Positions 1-13,521 are shown, counted from the stretch's first letter. The stretch is 64,000 nt of DNA from Gossypium raimondii (GCF_025698545.1 NC_068575.1:60211980-60275979), one strand, 5' to 3'. Program-made: numbers and translations. The notes: generated from the sequence alone by a model not told the origin.

Positions 1-120
1 AAATATTCATTATATTTATGGTAGTGTTTTTTTAATATAAATATTTTTAAATGTCTTTTTAATGTGTTAGAGAACATTAATTTTATTAGTGCATTTAGTG
101 TATTTTATTTTTAAATAAAA

Positions 121-300
121 AACTAATCTAAAAAAAAAATCAAATATGGGCAGGCCGGGTCAGGCCTGGGTTTATCTTTCTTAAATTAGGTCGGGATTGG
201 GCAAAAAGTAAGCCCATTTTTTAGGTCAGGGTTTGGCTCAGGCTTAGAAATTAATCTATATACCTTGCATGAGCCCAGCCTAACCCATTAGCACCTCTAT
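121..300. repeat. Terminal part of a hAT-like MITE, related to the 55.9 kb copy
   Basis: The block contains the same unusual vocabulary as the element at 55940-56464 (gcccattttt, ggcctg, ccgggtcagg) and ends near 300 in a GC-richer terminus whose reverse complement begins gaggtgctaatgggttagg, like the ends of common plant hAT MITEs. Only one end is recognisable; the other lies outside the window or is lost. Confidence 0.4.
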
Positions 301-535
301 GTTGGACCGGTTGAGGTATAGATCTGGAGAAAGGCTTTGAACTGGTTAAGCTAGGAATCGATACGGATTGGTTTAACCGGGCTAAAAAATCGGTTGAATT
401 AGCAGTTAAATTAATTTTCAATTTTTTTATTAATTTTTAATGATTTATTTACTCGAACAATCTAGATCGGTCAAATAAATTGGGCTGGTGAACTGACCGA
501 TTCGACCACCGATCTAGTTTTGAAAAGCTTGTCTA
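295..535. repeat. Dispersed repeat rich in CCGGTT/CGGTC words
   Basis: This segment carries repeated words such as ggaccggttgag, gatcggtcaaa and gaccgattcgaccacc around an AT-rich core. Two related segments occur near 31130-31310 and 43270-43475, each with an AT-rich centre flanked by words such as ccaatctgat or ccaaccgatcgac. It looks like a degenerate non-autonomous element. No clean ends or target duplication could be set. Confidence 0.4.
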
Positions 536-689
536 TTGTTTTTATTTTGATATATTACTTCAAATTAATTTATGTTTTTAATATTTTTCCCATGTATATT
601 TATCGTCTATTTTTAAATTTTTAAAATAAACTACACACATTGTACTCCTATCAAAAGAAATTCAAGATTAAACTTGCTTAGAAGGATAA

Positions 690-870
690 TCTAAAAAATT
701 TGGTTTAAAATATCAAAATTTCACATCAGCTAGTATGGGCCGATAAGCAATGGTACAAGTTGACATTAATTAAAATGGATCGAAGTGCATAAGAGTGCTT
801 GGAACGTACCAAAATTTTAATCAAAACAAAATATAGATTATTTGATACCGGTTTAAAATCAAAATAATAC
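690..870. repeat. Dispersed repeat, copy 1 (partner near 40.5 kb)
   Basis: Shares ttggtttaaaatat and a stretch reading gta-c-aaaattttaatcaaaacaaaatatagatt with the segment at 40520-40690, where the same words occur in the same order and spacing. Family unknown; both copies lack obvious termini. Confidence 0.45.
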
Positions 871-1827
871 ATATCAACCAGTATTGGAATACACTTTAAA
901 TTTTGATTTTAAGCCAGTATCAAATAGTAAGTTAGATTTATTTTAGTTTGTTTTGATGAAATTAATTATATTAATTATGTCAAATTCATTTATCTTACCT
1001 AATCTATGGAAATATTTTCAAATTTCAAACGCCTATAAACAAAATTTAAATAGATGTTAATTTTGTGTACAATCAACTTTCTTTATAACAATTACTTTCT
1101 ATACTAACATTTTATTATATAACTAAATTTACTATGCATTTGATTTTTATATTCTATTTTTACCTTCCGTAACAACTTTTTATCTATAACAACAACTATA
1201 AAGTATGGAATACACTTTTGTTTTTCTTAAAATTTAGTAAATTTAATTTTACTCCTAAGTGAATAATAATAAATTTTAGTTATGATATTATTTCAATAAA
1301 ATGTTTAATTTTCATATAAAACATGTTAATCATATTTTATAAAATGTAAATAATTTTAATAAATCGAATTACATTTACAAATTCCATTAAAGATACAATC
1401 TAAATCTTATTAATTAATAATATTATTGTAATTTATTTTAATTTAAAATTTTAAAAACTCAAACAAAATCTAGATCTCAAACGTTGTTATAGGTGTCTCA
1501 AATGCTATTCTAAGCGAATAAGAGTCACCTCTTTATAACATCAAAAATTTTGACATACAAGCAAATTGTTATAAAGAGATTGATTATATAGAGTTTCATT
1601 AGTTCATTTAAAATTGAAATTTCAAGTGTTGAAATTAATAGGGATTAAAATTGAATTATAAAAATTATTTGGTCTGTTGTTGAAAATTATTTGTTAAATT
1701 TAATATTAAAATTTGAAATCTTGATTTTTATCTTTTTACTATTAAATTTATCTTGAATATAAAAATATGTTGTGAAAGTTAAAAGGTTAAATATAAAAAA
1801 TATCATAAAACTAAAAATAATTAATTT

Positions 1828-2143
1828 AGGCTTAATATATAATTTGGTACTAAGATTGATATTTTATGTGGTACATGTATTATTTTTGGTCTAATGTGGT
1901 ATTTTATCTGACAAAAGTTAAATATTTTGATAAGGTAACAAATTTACTTTTTAGTGTTTAATTGATTAGAGTTAATTTGATGAAAATTCATAATTAACAC
2001 TAAAAAGTCAATACTATTACCTTTAGTATCAAAATATATAATTTTATCAAATTACAGGTATTGAAATGTACTAAAAACAATATAAATACCATATTAAAAA
2101 AACGTGAAACTCAAAATTAAATAATATATTAAGCCATTAATTT
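1828..2143. repeat. Foldback/MITE-like element
   Basis: The outer arms match as an inverted repeat: aggcttaatatataattt on the left and the reverse complement of aaataatatattaagcc on the right. An inner hairpin pairs actttttagtgtttaatt (1946-1963) with aattaacactaaaaagt (1992-2008). The size of about 315 bp and the lack of coding potential fit a non-autonomous DNA element. No target duplication was identified. Confidence 0.5.
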
Positions 2144-2965
2144 AAATGATCGTGAATTGATTTGTAATAATAGAGTTATTATTAGGTACATTGTCAATGA
2201 AAAAATTCCGCAATTATGGGTAAGGTAATTATATGTGTGCATTTATTTATTGATTAGATTTTAAATATAATTCAATAGACACTGGTCATAATCTAACCTT
2301 TGCTTTTTTTTTCTTTATCAAATATTAACCTTAATAGACAAAGTAAAATATATATATATATATATATGATATAATAGCTAATTTGGTTATTAGTGTAATA
2401 ATAACCTGCTAGTCTGTAATCTGTATGGTATTACCGTCATTAACTTTTGTTACTGCTACGTAGTACGCTTTAAGTGCTGTAATTATATTCGCAAATTCGT
2501 GAAAAAAAATTTGAAGGGCAAATTCGCGAAAATTTGAAACCTCACAAAATCCCGTCAAATTTGATCAATTTCAGTTTAACAATAGCCTACGTGGAAGAAT
2601 CTGTTTGGCTCTCTTTCCCCCCAAATTTCAAACCATTCCCATTTCTTAGGGTTTTCGTGGCTCTGTTCTCTCTTCTATCTCCACTTTCCGGTCGGTAAAA
2701 TTTCCGGCGAGTTTTTTCCCAAAAGGATTTCCGACCGACGATTATTCCATTTTCATCGTCAAACTCACGAAACTCGAAGAACTTCCCCGCTCTTTTTTGA
2801 AGCCAAGAGTCTTCAGTTTGTTATTATTATTATTACTTCATTTTCCCTCTTCACCTCTGCTCAATTTGTTTATAATCAAAACTAGAGCTGCAATTTTGAT
2901 AGGTTTTAGCGTTTTAATTGGAATCCCCTGTTTCGACGTAGAAATCAAATAAGTTTCTAATTTTG

Positions 2966-3056
2966 GTAAGTGGTTAATTAATTACTTAAAAAAAAGTTTG
3001 TTTCTATTCGTTTTTCTTTCATATGTTACGAACTGGAAACGCTATGCATTTGGCAG
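2966..3056 (+). other. Probable 5' UTR intron of the CBS-PB1 gene
   Basis: A good donor (ttttg|gtaagt at 2965/2966) and acceptor (tttggcag ending at 3056) lie just before the start codon at 3066. The preceding 300 bases are GC-richer and free of upstream repeats, as expected of a promoter and 5' UTR. Inferred only from splice consensus. Confidence 0.5.
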
Positions 3057-3065
3057 GTATTAGCG

Positions 3066-5210
3066 ATGAAAAGTCAAAGCGGTTCGTCGAGGCGAAGTTT
3101 GTCAATTGTAAGTGTGTCATCAGGGAGGAAAAAAATGTTGGAGAATGGAGGTTCCGACTCTTTCCGAAAACTCGTACCATCTTCCCATTCTATGTAAGTT
3201 TTTTTTTTTTTTTTTTCCATTTCGAATCTTGTGCTTCATTTATCCTTACGAAAAGTAATAGTTGAACTGAATTTCGACGAATTGTTGAAGCTTTTGATAA
3301 GGAAAATTTTAGGTTATGAGGTGTGAAAGGCACAGTTTAGTTTGTTGGAGTTTTGAGAAAAGGGATTATTGAATTTGAGTGGATTGAAGGAGGACTGTAA
3401 ATCATTTAAAATATATTCTTCTAGTAGTTTTTTAAGGGATCTTTACTTTAATTGCTACTGCTTGCATAATCTTTAAATATTTCGAGGAGTACCTGGTTGG
3501 AAAATTTGTGGGTCGCTTCTGGTTCTGGATGATACTATACTAGTGTTTCCGGAGTTTATTCTTTTCTAACGTGAGGTTAGCTCTAGAATATTACCTCGAA
3601 AGCCTGAATTGTATGCATATTTTAGGAGGCTGTCTTTTGCAAAGGAGGAGGGTATGGACTGTGGAGTGGTATACTAAGTAGGGTTTGAGCTAAAAAAACT
3701 TGAGCAACTATGATCTTCTTTTTCCTCTTTACCTTGTATGTTTTGTTTATGTTGCTTGGCAATACATCCTAAATAGGAGCATTCAATATTTCCCTACTTT
3801 TTGGAGGTTCATACTCTTATCTTGATAAGGATGTGCACACTTTGAGGTTTAGGATATGTGTCTAACACAAGTACTTTGGCAAAGTTGAAAGGGTTGGAGC
3901 AATATGTTTCTCTTCTAGTTCTGCTTCTTTAAACGCAAACCTTCCTTTCTTTGCTTTGAAATATGTTTGAACTCTTTATTTTGAAATTTTAATTCTACAA
4001 GAGTAGAAGCTACAAATGAGTAGCAACTTGCAAAAACAGTGGACATGTAATTTTTTTCTGTTAGTCTTGTTCATTGATGAAAATATTTGGAAATTCATGT
4101 TTTAAATGTATACATTCTGTCAAATTATTGATGAAAGTTGGTACAGATCTAACTAATATAAAATATTATCTTCAAAGAAGTAGTAATGGAACTTTTTGTT
4201 TCAAATTGCATGTTGAAAGGTCACTTTCTGGAGAACGTACTGTGAAGAGGTTGCGGCTGTCAAAGGCTTTGACAGTACCTGATAGTACAAGCATTTATGA
4301 GGCTTGCCGTAGGATGGCTGCTCGTAAGGTTGATGCTTTACTGCTTACTGACTCTAATGCATTACTTTGCGGAATCCTCACAGACAAGGTTTGACTTATA
4401 TCCTTGTGGACTATAACAAATTCCTTTACACCTAAATCTTCAAACAATTTGAGGCAGCTACAAGATTTAATTTCTTTACTCGAATAGAATATCTTAAACC
4501 ATTCTACCTAAGGAGGTTGACAAGTGGCCTTTGCCAATCGATAACTATGACATCTCTTATTTATGGAGTTTTTATTTTTTAATGTCTGAAGGACATAACG
4601 GCAAGAGTGATTGCTCGGGAGCTTAATTTGGAGACACCCGTTTCCAAAGTGATGACCAAGAACCCTGTATTTGTTCTTTCTGACTCTCTTGCGGTGGAGG
4701 CGCTCCAGAAGATGGTGCAAGGTTGGCCTTTTTTGATGAGCAACCACCTTTATGTGATACATTTTCTCATCTCTTACCATCTAATGTTCTTATTTTATTA
4801 TAAACAGGAAAATTTAGACACTTGCCTGTTGTACAGAATGGTGAAGTTATTGCCTTACTCGATATAGCTAAGTGCTTGTACGATGCTATTGCTCGAATGG
4901 AAAGGGCAGCTGAAAAGGGAAAAGCCATTGTTGCAGCTGTTGAGGGTGTAGAAAAAAATTGGGGAACTTCTATATCTGGTTAGCGGATAATGTTTTCTTT
5001 TGTCTTTGATGGAGTAGCTTTTGTGCTTTTTTTGCTTTTGGTCATTAGGTATTCATATAGTGTTTTTAGTTTTGCTATCAGCAAACGAGTTTAAATCTGT
5101 GCAATCTTTTGGATGATATGCAGGTCAGAATACATTCATTGAGACACTTCGTGAGCGTATGTTCAGGCCGTCACTGTCTACAATTATCACAGACAATCCA
5201 AAGTAGGTAA

Positions 5211-5241
<31 letters not shown>

Positions 5242-7597
5242 GGTCCTTTATTCAGTATCTGTTAATGATATTCTGTTCACACTTCATACTATGAGTAGCA
5301 TTGGTTAACATGACGCCTATCTGTCAGGATTGTAACAGTTTCACCTGATGACACAGTTTTAGCGGCTGCAAAAAAGATGCTTGAATCTCAATTAAGCTCT
5401 GCAGTTGTGACAGTTGATAACAAACCACAAGGAATTTTAACGTGAGTATTTTAAATCAAATTGCAATTCACCATTGTTTGTTATGTGGCCAAGGGAGGGA
5501 AGTAAGGAGTATCATAATCTGTTTTTATTACGAATAATTGTTATTGTGTCATTGGCATATATTGTTAGTTATGCCTTTGAGTTTCTGACAGTTCAAAGGA
5601 TATATTGATGCGGGTAATAACACAAAATCTTCCTCCAGAGACTACCCCAGTTGAGAAGGTAAATTTTTCCTTGATCTTGTTTTATGTTCTTATGTCAGCA
5701 GCATTTTATCCTTATGACTTGACCTTATACGCTTTAGTAGCAGCTTATCAATTCTTCGCATTCTTGAGTTATAGTCATTTTGCCCTTAATGTGATGCATA
5801 GGTCATGACTCCTAACCCAGAATGTGCAACAGTTGACACATCAATTGTTGATGCTTTGCATCAGATGCATGTTGGGAAATTTTTACACCTTCCTGTGCTA
5901 AATAGAGGTGATATGAGTTACTACCTTCCAAAGAATATATTGTTGCATGTAGATCAAACTACTTCTTAATAATATTCTATGGTTGTATGCAGATGGAGAG
6001 ATTGTTGCTATTGTTGATGTAATCCACATAACTCATGCCGCTATCGCCACCGTAAGTCAAGTCAATATCTTTCAAGGTTATGATGTTCTTGAAGTAATCT
6101 TACAGGATAAATGCTGTAGTGTATGAATATTTATTCCAAAGCACTTAACAAACTTGTTTAAATATTTTTGTAAATGGATTTGAAAATTCTGAGAAGAATA
6201 TAATTATTTTTTTCTTCTGCTTGGCGAAATGGTCTTATTATTTTCTTCAATAACCAGGTTGGGAGCACTTCTGGAATCAATAATGAGGCTACCACAACAA
6301 TGATGCAAAGGTTTTGGGATTCTGCAATTGCCTTACCACCCAATGAAGATGATGATGAGGCTCGAAGGTTTCCTATATTGATGTTTCTCTGATTATATAG
6401 TTGTGATTTTTGCTGTTTCTGTTTACTAACTTATTGATATGATGATGTTTCAGTGAAAGTTCTTTGAAGCTGGCTTCTGAGACAGGGAGATGTCTTCCCT
6501 ATCCTTCATCCTATTTGCCAAATACGTTCGGTTTCAAAATACAAGATAGAAGGGGTCGAATGCATAGATTTATTTGTGGTATGCTACTGTTTCAGCTCTT
6601 CCGTGAAATATGGTACTTTATTTTGCATGCTGCACAGGTGCAAATCTTTTGTTGTCTATTAACTTGTAAAATTTCTGCAGCCTAACCAAAACTTGACAAG
6701 TTCACCTATAAATGAACTAGCTCTAAGATTTGATCATTCGATCTGTTTTTTTTGGTCCAAGTTCTAATCATATGTTTAATATCTATGTGTGATTCACATG
6801 TGGTTAGTGGTGCTTCATCGAGATCATTATTCTTGTGGACATGCAGGCCTTTTTCCACATTTTTTGAGCATTATGTTCAGTAGATATTATAGGAGGGTTC
6901 TAATTCTTCATCAACACCCTTCATGTTTTCCTATTATTAGGTCCAGAAAAATTGTATTTTAATGGGCATTTTGCTTATTGCTCCGCAATACAGATACACG
7001 AAGTATGACAGATGTAATAACTGCTATCCTTCAGAGGCTGGAGGATGACATAGACAGGAACAGGGTGCCTCAAATTTTGGTAGGCATTTAGGAATAAAGA
7101 TTTATTAGTTTCTGACGAAGATGAAGATGATGGGTATCTAACATATATCTTATGCTAATTGGCCGGCATGTTATGCAGTATGAAGATGAAGACCATGACA
7201 AAGTTGTACTGGCATCAGACAGTGATCTTGCAGCAGCTGTGGAGCATGCAAAATTGCTTGGTTGGAAGGTATATAACTGAACTGTCTTTTTATGGATAGA
7301 GCATTACAGTAGAATTCGCCGTTACTCTCAAATGATAATGTACGTATGTATGATTACGATTTGACACTTCAAATTGGATTGGAAACACTTTGAGAGTTCT
7401 GTAATATGAATTTGCAGGGTTTGAAATTGCATCTAGATTATTCAGGAAAACAAAATCGACGAAGGGGTTCAGGTTCTGGAAGTTTGGATTATGCTCAATC
7501 AGATGCATGGGCTGCTGCATACAGTGCGGTTGCAGCCGGGGCTGCAGTTGTTGCTGGGCTGAGCTTATTAGCATACTTGAGAAAAGCCGGTAATTAG
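3066..7597 (+). CDS. CBSCBSPB3: CBS-CBS-PB1 domain protein (CBSCBSPB family)
   Basis: Fourteen exons: 3066-3193, 4220-4388, 4592-4721, 4808-4978, 5124-5202, 5328-5441, 5592-5658, 5802-5907, 5993-6051, 6258-6367, 6454-6578, 6994-7079, 7179-7268, 7418-7597, giving 537 residues. The start is the ATG in the short first exon (MKSQSGSSRRSLS), which resembles the Ser/Arg-rich N-terminus of Arabidopsis members. Two CBS pairs lie at about residues 55-170 (includes LTDSNALLCGILTDKD) and 215-345 (VEKVMTPNPECATVDT). A PB1 domain lies at about 400-487 and includes the acidic OPCA-like ILYEDEDHDKV. A hydrophobic Ala/Val-rich segment near residues 505-530 is followed by LRKAGN*, suggesting a tail anchor. 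CBS pairs generally bind adenosine ligands and PB1 domains mediate protein pairing; the physiological role of this family is not established. It could be orthologous to At3g52950 or At5g63490. Confidence 0.9.
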
Positions 7598-10442
7598 CAC
7601 TGTTGAAAAAAAGAAAAATCCTCATTTATAAATTACTGAAAGGTCAACTTGGCTTTGAGGCATTTCTTGTGCTAGATTTCTCCCCTGATTTATTAGGTCA
7701 ACACTCTCATTGGCATGGAAATGAAGAAATTCATTTGTTCTTTTTTTCATTGCTTTGTGGGTTGCTTCTTCTTTGCTACCTGCATAGCAAACAATTTGAA
7801 CTAAACTGTGGTTGTCTCCATTGTTTATCACTGAGTTTTTTTGCAACTTATTTAAGGGTTAAAGGGTGGAATAATCACGTTGTATAAACAAAATAAATTG
7901 TAGCATTTCATGAAATGTAGTTTCTGATTTTCGAGAAACAGCTCCCAACTTTGTTGTTGTAACTTCTTTTTGTTCTTTTTAAGTTTAATCCAAATTTTTA
8001 TCATACCTATGTCCAAATCCGCTTATCATATTACTATCTACGTTGTCTGTTGAATAGATGAATTTGATAAATATATGCATTTTACAAAGTAAAATATATT
8101 ATTGATTTCAATTTGGATATCGAATTCCGTTATTTGCAAAAATAAAATAAATTTAAATACCTAAAATTATTATTTTAAAATTAAAATAGATGTGAAATAA
8201 AAAAAATTAAATATTTGAATATATTATCTAGAAAAGTAAAATGAATTCTATATTAAAACCCTGGGTTCGCTTTAAATTCAATGCAAATTATAAAAATGAT
8301 GGAAATAAAATATTATGTAAATTCTGAATATTTGAATCCGCGTGCTTCTCTGTGACATAAACTGTCCCAAAGCCTAAAATGCCCAATTCTTCTAAGTTGT
8401 CGGCTGGTGGTTGGCTTGGCTCTGAAAAGCCTGATTTTGGGTATGTGGTTGAATATATATATATATATATATAATGTATTAAGCATTTAATTGATATCAC
8501 GACACAATTGGATATTAACTTAATTAAATAAAGATAAAAATAAAATAAATTGTAAATATATATTTAAATTTAAAATATAATTTATTATTAATATTAAATT
8601 TTAAAAATATATTTATTACGTAATTTTCTTTTCACGTGCCATAATCTTGTACATATATGTATACATAAACAGTTCCCTCAAGTCGTTTTCTTGGGAAAGA
8701 AGACCAAGAACAATATACAGTGATTCCCAGGTTCCCGATTCTCTAAGCGAAGTATCGAAGAACAGAGCATAATTTATGGAGGACAAGATTCGTCTTTGCT
8801 TTGCTTTAGCCTTTGAGATCGCCATCAAAACGTGTTTACCTTTGTAAAAAAAAAAACAACAACAAATTTCATTATGGTCCATTATAATAAATATTATCGC
8901 TATTTATATATTTCTCATAAATTAATTTAAACAAAAATATTTTTATTAAAACAGTAATTCACAGTGATTAGAAGGAAAATTATTCGATGAAATTTTGTAT
9001 GAGTAGAATTTAGAAGTTGATAAATATAGTATTTACCGCTTAATAAAAAGAATTTTAAATATTAAAAAAATAAGTAACAGTATTACTTGCTTGTGATAAA
9101 ATCTATAATTAGATGGAATATGGGTTACATAAAATCTGAAATTAATCCACAGCAAAGCATGGTTGGAAGATTATAAAATGCATCACGTGCATTACATTTA
9201 CTCTGTTCTAAACCCTGATTAAATTAATAGTACCCACCGAAACTTGGCCCATTATTTCGTGTTCTGTTAGTGGAAGAAAAAAGTTGAAGTCTTTGTCCCA
9301 TCTACTCTACTTTTCGTAATCAATTTGGACTAAATTAAAGTAAGTGTTTGCTTTTTATTTAGTGATATTACAATTTCTTTTAATAAAATAGACTTCATCA
9401 CATCATTTATTTTGCCTTTGAATATACCCTGAATAATGGTTCTTCTCTTATTAATTTTATTTTAGATATCTATTTTACTTTTAAGTGTACAATGAAACTC
9501 GATTATATTATGTTGTAATTATTCGAATATATATTTATACCATGAGTGTAAAATTGGTTTGATTTTATCAAAAGTCCTTATACTTTAGTAAAGTTTAAAA
9601 TTCAGGTCTTATATTTTAATTTTAAGAAATTTGATTTTAGTTATTTATGGTACATGGCAATTAAAAGAGGCATGATGAGACTTTGTTAGCTCTCAACTTT
9701 TTAGTTTTTGTTAATTTCGCTCAAACTCTTGTAAATTTTAAAATGCATTAAAAATTATAAAAATTATAGTAAAGATTAATTTGACAAAACTATAAACCGT
9801 AAGTGCTAAAAAGTAGATTTTATAGTTACCACGGTAAGTGTGCAAAATGCAAATCTAGATGAAACATTATTAAATTTTTACAAGAACTCAATATTATAAA
9901 ATTAAAATACACATATTATATTTTAAATCTTACTAGAGATTTAATCCTTTTATGTTTTTTTGCTCTTGTTTCATTGTATTTCACTATTCAGGTGTTGGAA
10001 CTTTGAGGAAAATAAAGCAGCTCTCATGGAGGAAACTGAGAGATGAGTTGGAGAGTGAGTGAAGGAAAAAAAGGAAAGAATCTTTATGAATTTATATCAT
10101 AATAACTACAAATCCAGTTTATTTACCTACTTAACCCTTCTAATTAACTTATAAAAAAACCCAGAAATAATCCAAATGCAATCCTTGAAAATGGACATGA
10201 AAACTTCATACAAATGTCAATTTCTTAGTCTCTTTATTGCTTTTGCTCTTTAAGAAAAAGAAAAGCAAAACATTCACTTCCTTTATCTTTTCCTTCTATG
10301 TGGGTCTGTCTTCTTTGAATTCTCAATCAAGTTTTCACCTTTTTTTTTTTTTTAATGATTGATTTTGTTCAAGTTTTCGAGGTTCCAGCTTTAAAAAGCC
10401 TCCATTGAGTAAAAAAATCCCATCTTTTTTCAGCAGGCTTCA
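7598..10442. other. Intergenic region, mostly AT-rich
   Basis: The first 350 bases are probably the 3' UTR of the CBS-PB1 gene. A (TA)n run lies near 8455-8473. Two GC-richer patches at about 8330-8460 and 8640-8840 have short minus-strand frames that look weakly coding but match nothing I know. About 9540-9930 resembles a degenerate foldback. Pyrimidine-rich leader-like sequence before 10443 belongs to the phospholipase gene. Confidence 0.5.
8325..8840 (-). other. Two weakly coding-like patches, unidentified
   Basis: On the minus strand, about 8330-8460 reads with a balanced composition (for example KSGFSEPSQPPADNLEELG) and about 8640-8830 has a second open frame (ISKAKAKQRRILSS). They stand out from AT-rich DNA on both sides. 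Neither has a clear start or splice structure joining them. They may be remnants of a gene or a captured fragment; I do not recognise a family. Confidence 0.2.
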
Positions 10443-12201
10443 ATGGGGGAATCCAAAACCAGTCCACCACCTTCATTCTCCTTCATTTTCTCACTGTTTC
10501 TCACTGTTGCATGCCTCTTTACACCATTGGGAGCTCAACAGCAGTCACCCATCAAGACCATAGTGGTGTTGGTGATGGAAAACAGATCCTTTGATCACAT
10601 GCTTGGGTGGATGAAGCAACACGTCAACCCTTCAATCAATGGAGTAACTGGAGATGAATGCAACCCGGTTTCAACAAAAAACCCGAACCTGGAATCCATT
10701 TGCTTCACCGACGATGCTGAGTTTGTGGATCCGGATCCAGGTCACTCTTTCGAAGCTGTTGAACAACAGGTGTTTGGTTCTTCCACCATTCCTTCCATGT
10801 CTGGTTTTGTGGAACAAGCATTGTCAATGTCCAAGAACCTGTCTGAGACTGTAATGAAAGGGTTTAGACCCGAGTCAGTCCCGGTTTACGCTGCTCTCGT
10901 GAAGGAATTTGCAGTTTTCGACCGGTGGTTCTCTTCAATCCCCGGTCCAACCCAACCCAATAGACTCTTCGTTTATTCAGCCACTTCCCATGGTTCAACC
11001 AGCCATGTTAAGAAACAGTTAGCCCATGGCTACCCACAAAAAACAATCTTTGACTCTCTCCATGAGAATGGTAAGGATTTTGGAGTTTATTTCCAAAACA
11101 TACCCACAACTTTGTTCTATAGAAGCCTTAGGAAATTGAAGTATGTTTTCAAGTTCCATCAGTTCGATTTGAAGTTCAAGAAAGATGCTAGGAAAGGTAA
11201 GCTTCCTAGCTTGACGGTGATCGAACCGAGGTATTTCGATCTTAAAGGATTGCCTGCGAATGATGATCATCCGTCCCATGATGTTGCTAATGGCCAAAAG
11301 CTTGTTAAAGAGGTGTACGAGATATTGAGGGCAAGCCCTCAATGGAACCAGACACTTTTGGTGATTACTTATGATGAACACGGTGGATTCTATGACCATG
11401 TCCACACCCCATACATCAATGTCCCAAGCCCAGATGGGAACACCGGTCCTGCTCCTTCTTTCTTCAAGTTCGATAGGCTCGGTGTTCGAGTGCCGACGAT
11501 CATGGTCTCTCCTTGGATCAAGAAAGGCACTGGTAAATTAAATGTTGATGCCTTTAGATGCATGCGATTGCTCTACTAATATTGGGGTGGCTTTGTTGCA
11601 GTGATTAGTGGTCCGAAGGGTCCTTTCCCGAACTCCGAATTCGAGCACTCGTCGATCCCTGCAACGATAAAGAAAATGTTCAATCTATCGTCCAACTTCT
11701 TGACTCATAGAGATGCTTGGGCCGGCACTTTCGAACATGTCGTCGGAGAGCTATCCTCTCCTAGAACTGATTGCCCAGGTATATTTTTCTTCAATTTTAT
11801 GTTGCAAGGACTTTTGAATGAATGACAGATACGAGTACGTGTTTGATATGGTAAAGACTCAATTATACCAATAATTAGTTTCATTTCAAATAATTGCAGA
11901 GAAGTTACCGGAAGCAGCACTACTGAGGACAACAGAAGCAAACGAAGACGCTGGTCTCTCTGAATTTCAGAGCGAGGTAGTTCAACTAGCCAGTGTGCTT
12001 AATGGTGACCACTTCTTGAGCAGCTTTGCCGAGGAGATGCGCACAAAGATGAGCGTAAAAGGAGCTCATGAGTACGTGAAAGGCGCAGTTTCAAGGTTTA
12101 TAAGAGCAAGCAAAGAGGCCATAAAGTTGGGAGCCAATGAATCCACCATTGTTGATATGAGATCATCGCTTACAACTCGATCTTCTTCGATCCACAACTA
12201 G
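10443..12201 (+). CDS. NPC6: Non-specific phospholipase C (NPC6-like)
   Basis: Three exons, 10443-11532, 11602-11778 and 11900-12201, encode 522 residues, close to the roughly 520 of Arabidopsis NPC6. NPC enzymes hydrolyse membrane phospholipids, and in some cases galactolipids, to diacylglycerol. Residues 1 to about 31 form a hydrophobic signal-peptide-like N-terminus ending near TPLGAQQQ. The phosphoesterase domain follows, with the conserved [36 protein letters not shown] and [12 protein letters not shown] motifs that supply acidic and His residues of the active site. The variable C-terminal part (exons 2-3) carries [17 protein letters not shown] and then a hydrophilic tail. Sequence resembles NPC6 more than NPC1 or NPC2 by memory of the family. 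The frame is intact throughout; a shadow reading at the exon 1 end runs into the intron and is not used. Confidence 0.93.
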
Positions 12202-12930
12202 TTTATCTATTACAGGTTTTACAAATGTCTTGTAATATGTACTAAAACTGACTTTTTGTGAAAGAATTGTATCTGAATCGTGAATGTGATGAAAATTAAC
12301 AGTGTCAAAATCCCTACTGTATAAATATAGTTGCACCTCTTTGTAGAACTTGGTCTTGATGGTCTTTGACAATCCGTATATTTTTGTAGTGTTCCTCTAT
12401 TTGTACATATTGTAATCGTTTATATACATAAATTTGTGTATTTAACGGATTTTTTTTAAAATTAAAGAATCTTGTTAACATGAATCAATGGCTAGTAAAG
12501 ATAGACATAATAATGCTAAAAATGCAAATAAAAAATTTTCCCATATCTATGCTTGAAACAAGTAATCATTACAATGAATCAAACTTCTTTGTACATAATG
12601 TTTGCTTCAAACTAGTCTTTTGATACTCAACAAGTTATAAGAGAAAGTTACAAAAGGATTCGAGTATTATATATATATATATATATTTGGCATTTGATAA
12701 CACCATTTTTGAGCCCTCCAAAGTTACAAAGTGCAGATCAATGTCAATGAATGAAATTCGATAAAATTCATGATTTGAAGACAGTATGCAGGCATCTTGG
12801 TTTATATTCCTAGCTCAAGGCACCATTTTCAGCAACCAAAAGAATCGAATTAACCTTATACATTGGTTCTCGATTTCAAGCTCCTATAAACGTAACCACG
12901 AGATTAGCTTCCTTTTTTCCAGATGTTAGT

Positions 12931-13521
12931 TGGTGTTTTCTTCATGGATTAAGGTTCAAAATTAAACCACAACGGGAAAGAAAATAATCGGCTAAAGGCT
13001 TCATAATTAGTCCAACTAGTTCATCCAGCTCAACTGGTCTAAATCTCGATCCTCTGTACTTGCAAAAACCCTTTTTCCTCCCTAGGCTTTGGCTTACTTA
13101 AGGAATGGACATTAACACTACTGTTCAAAGTAATATGAAATGCATAACCTAGAAGACTATAAAACTATGAACATTAAAAGGTGTTTCCTTCATGGATTAA
13201 GATTCGAAATTACACAGCATAGGAAAGAAAACGATCGGCTAAAAGCCTCATTGTTAACACTACCATGAAATAAGATACCATTCCATATTTCTATGCCTTC
13301 TGAACGAGGTAAATTTACAGGTAAAAACAGCCAAACCCGAAGTTTAGCTCAAATAGTTCATCAAGGTCAACCTGGGGGTGAATTCATGTAAGGCCGGGTT
13401 CTGAATTTGACCCCCAGCACTTAGCCAAATCCAGTACCCATCTAAAAGTGGATGGCATTGCCACTACTGTTGAAGGAGTGTGAAATGGATAAACCTGAAG
13501 ACTATTAAATTATGAACATTA
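12931..13521. repeat. Imperfect direct duplication, two copies
   Basis: Copy A spans about 12931-13179 and copy B about 13180-13521. Both begin ttcatggattaag-ttc-aaatta, continue with gaaag-aaa--atcggctaaa-gc, contain agttcatc-ag-tcaac and an actactgttcaa/ctactgttgaa word, and end gaagacta---aa-tatgaacatt. Copy B carries about 90 extra bases. The divergence suggests an old event. Confidence 0.65.

Larger units (their letters stand above)
1..2640. other. AT-rich intergenic region with degenerate repeats
   Basis: No convincing coding sequence was seen on either strand. The stretch is very AT-rich and holds remnants listed separately: a hAT-MITE-like end (about 121-300), a Pro/Gly-codon-free repeat rich in ACCGG/CGGTT words (about 295-535), a dispersed repeat (about 690-870) and a foldback (about 1828-2143). 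A (TA)n run lies near 2349-2368. Confidence 0.6.
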
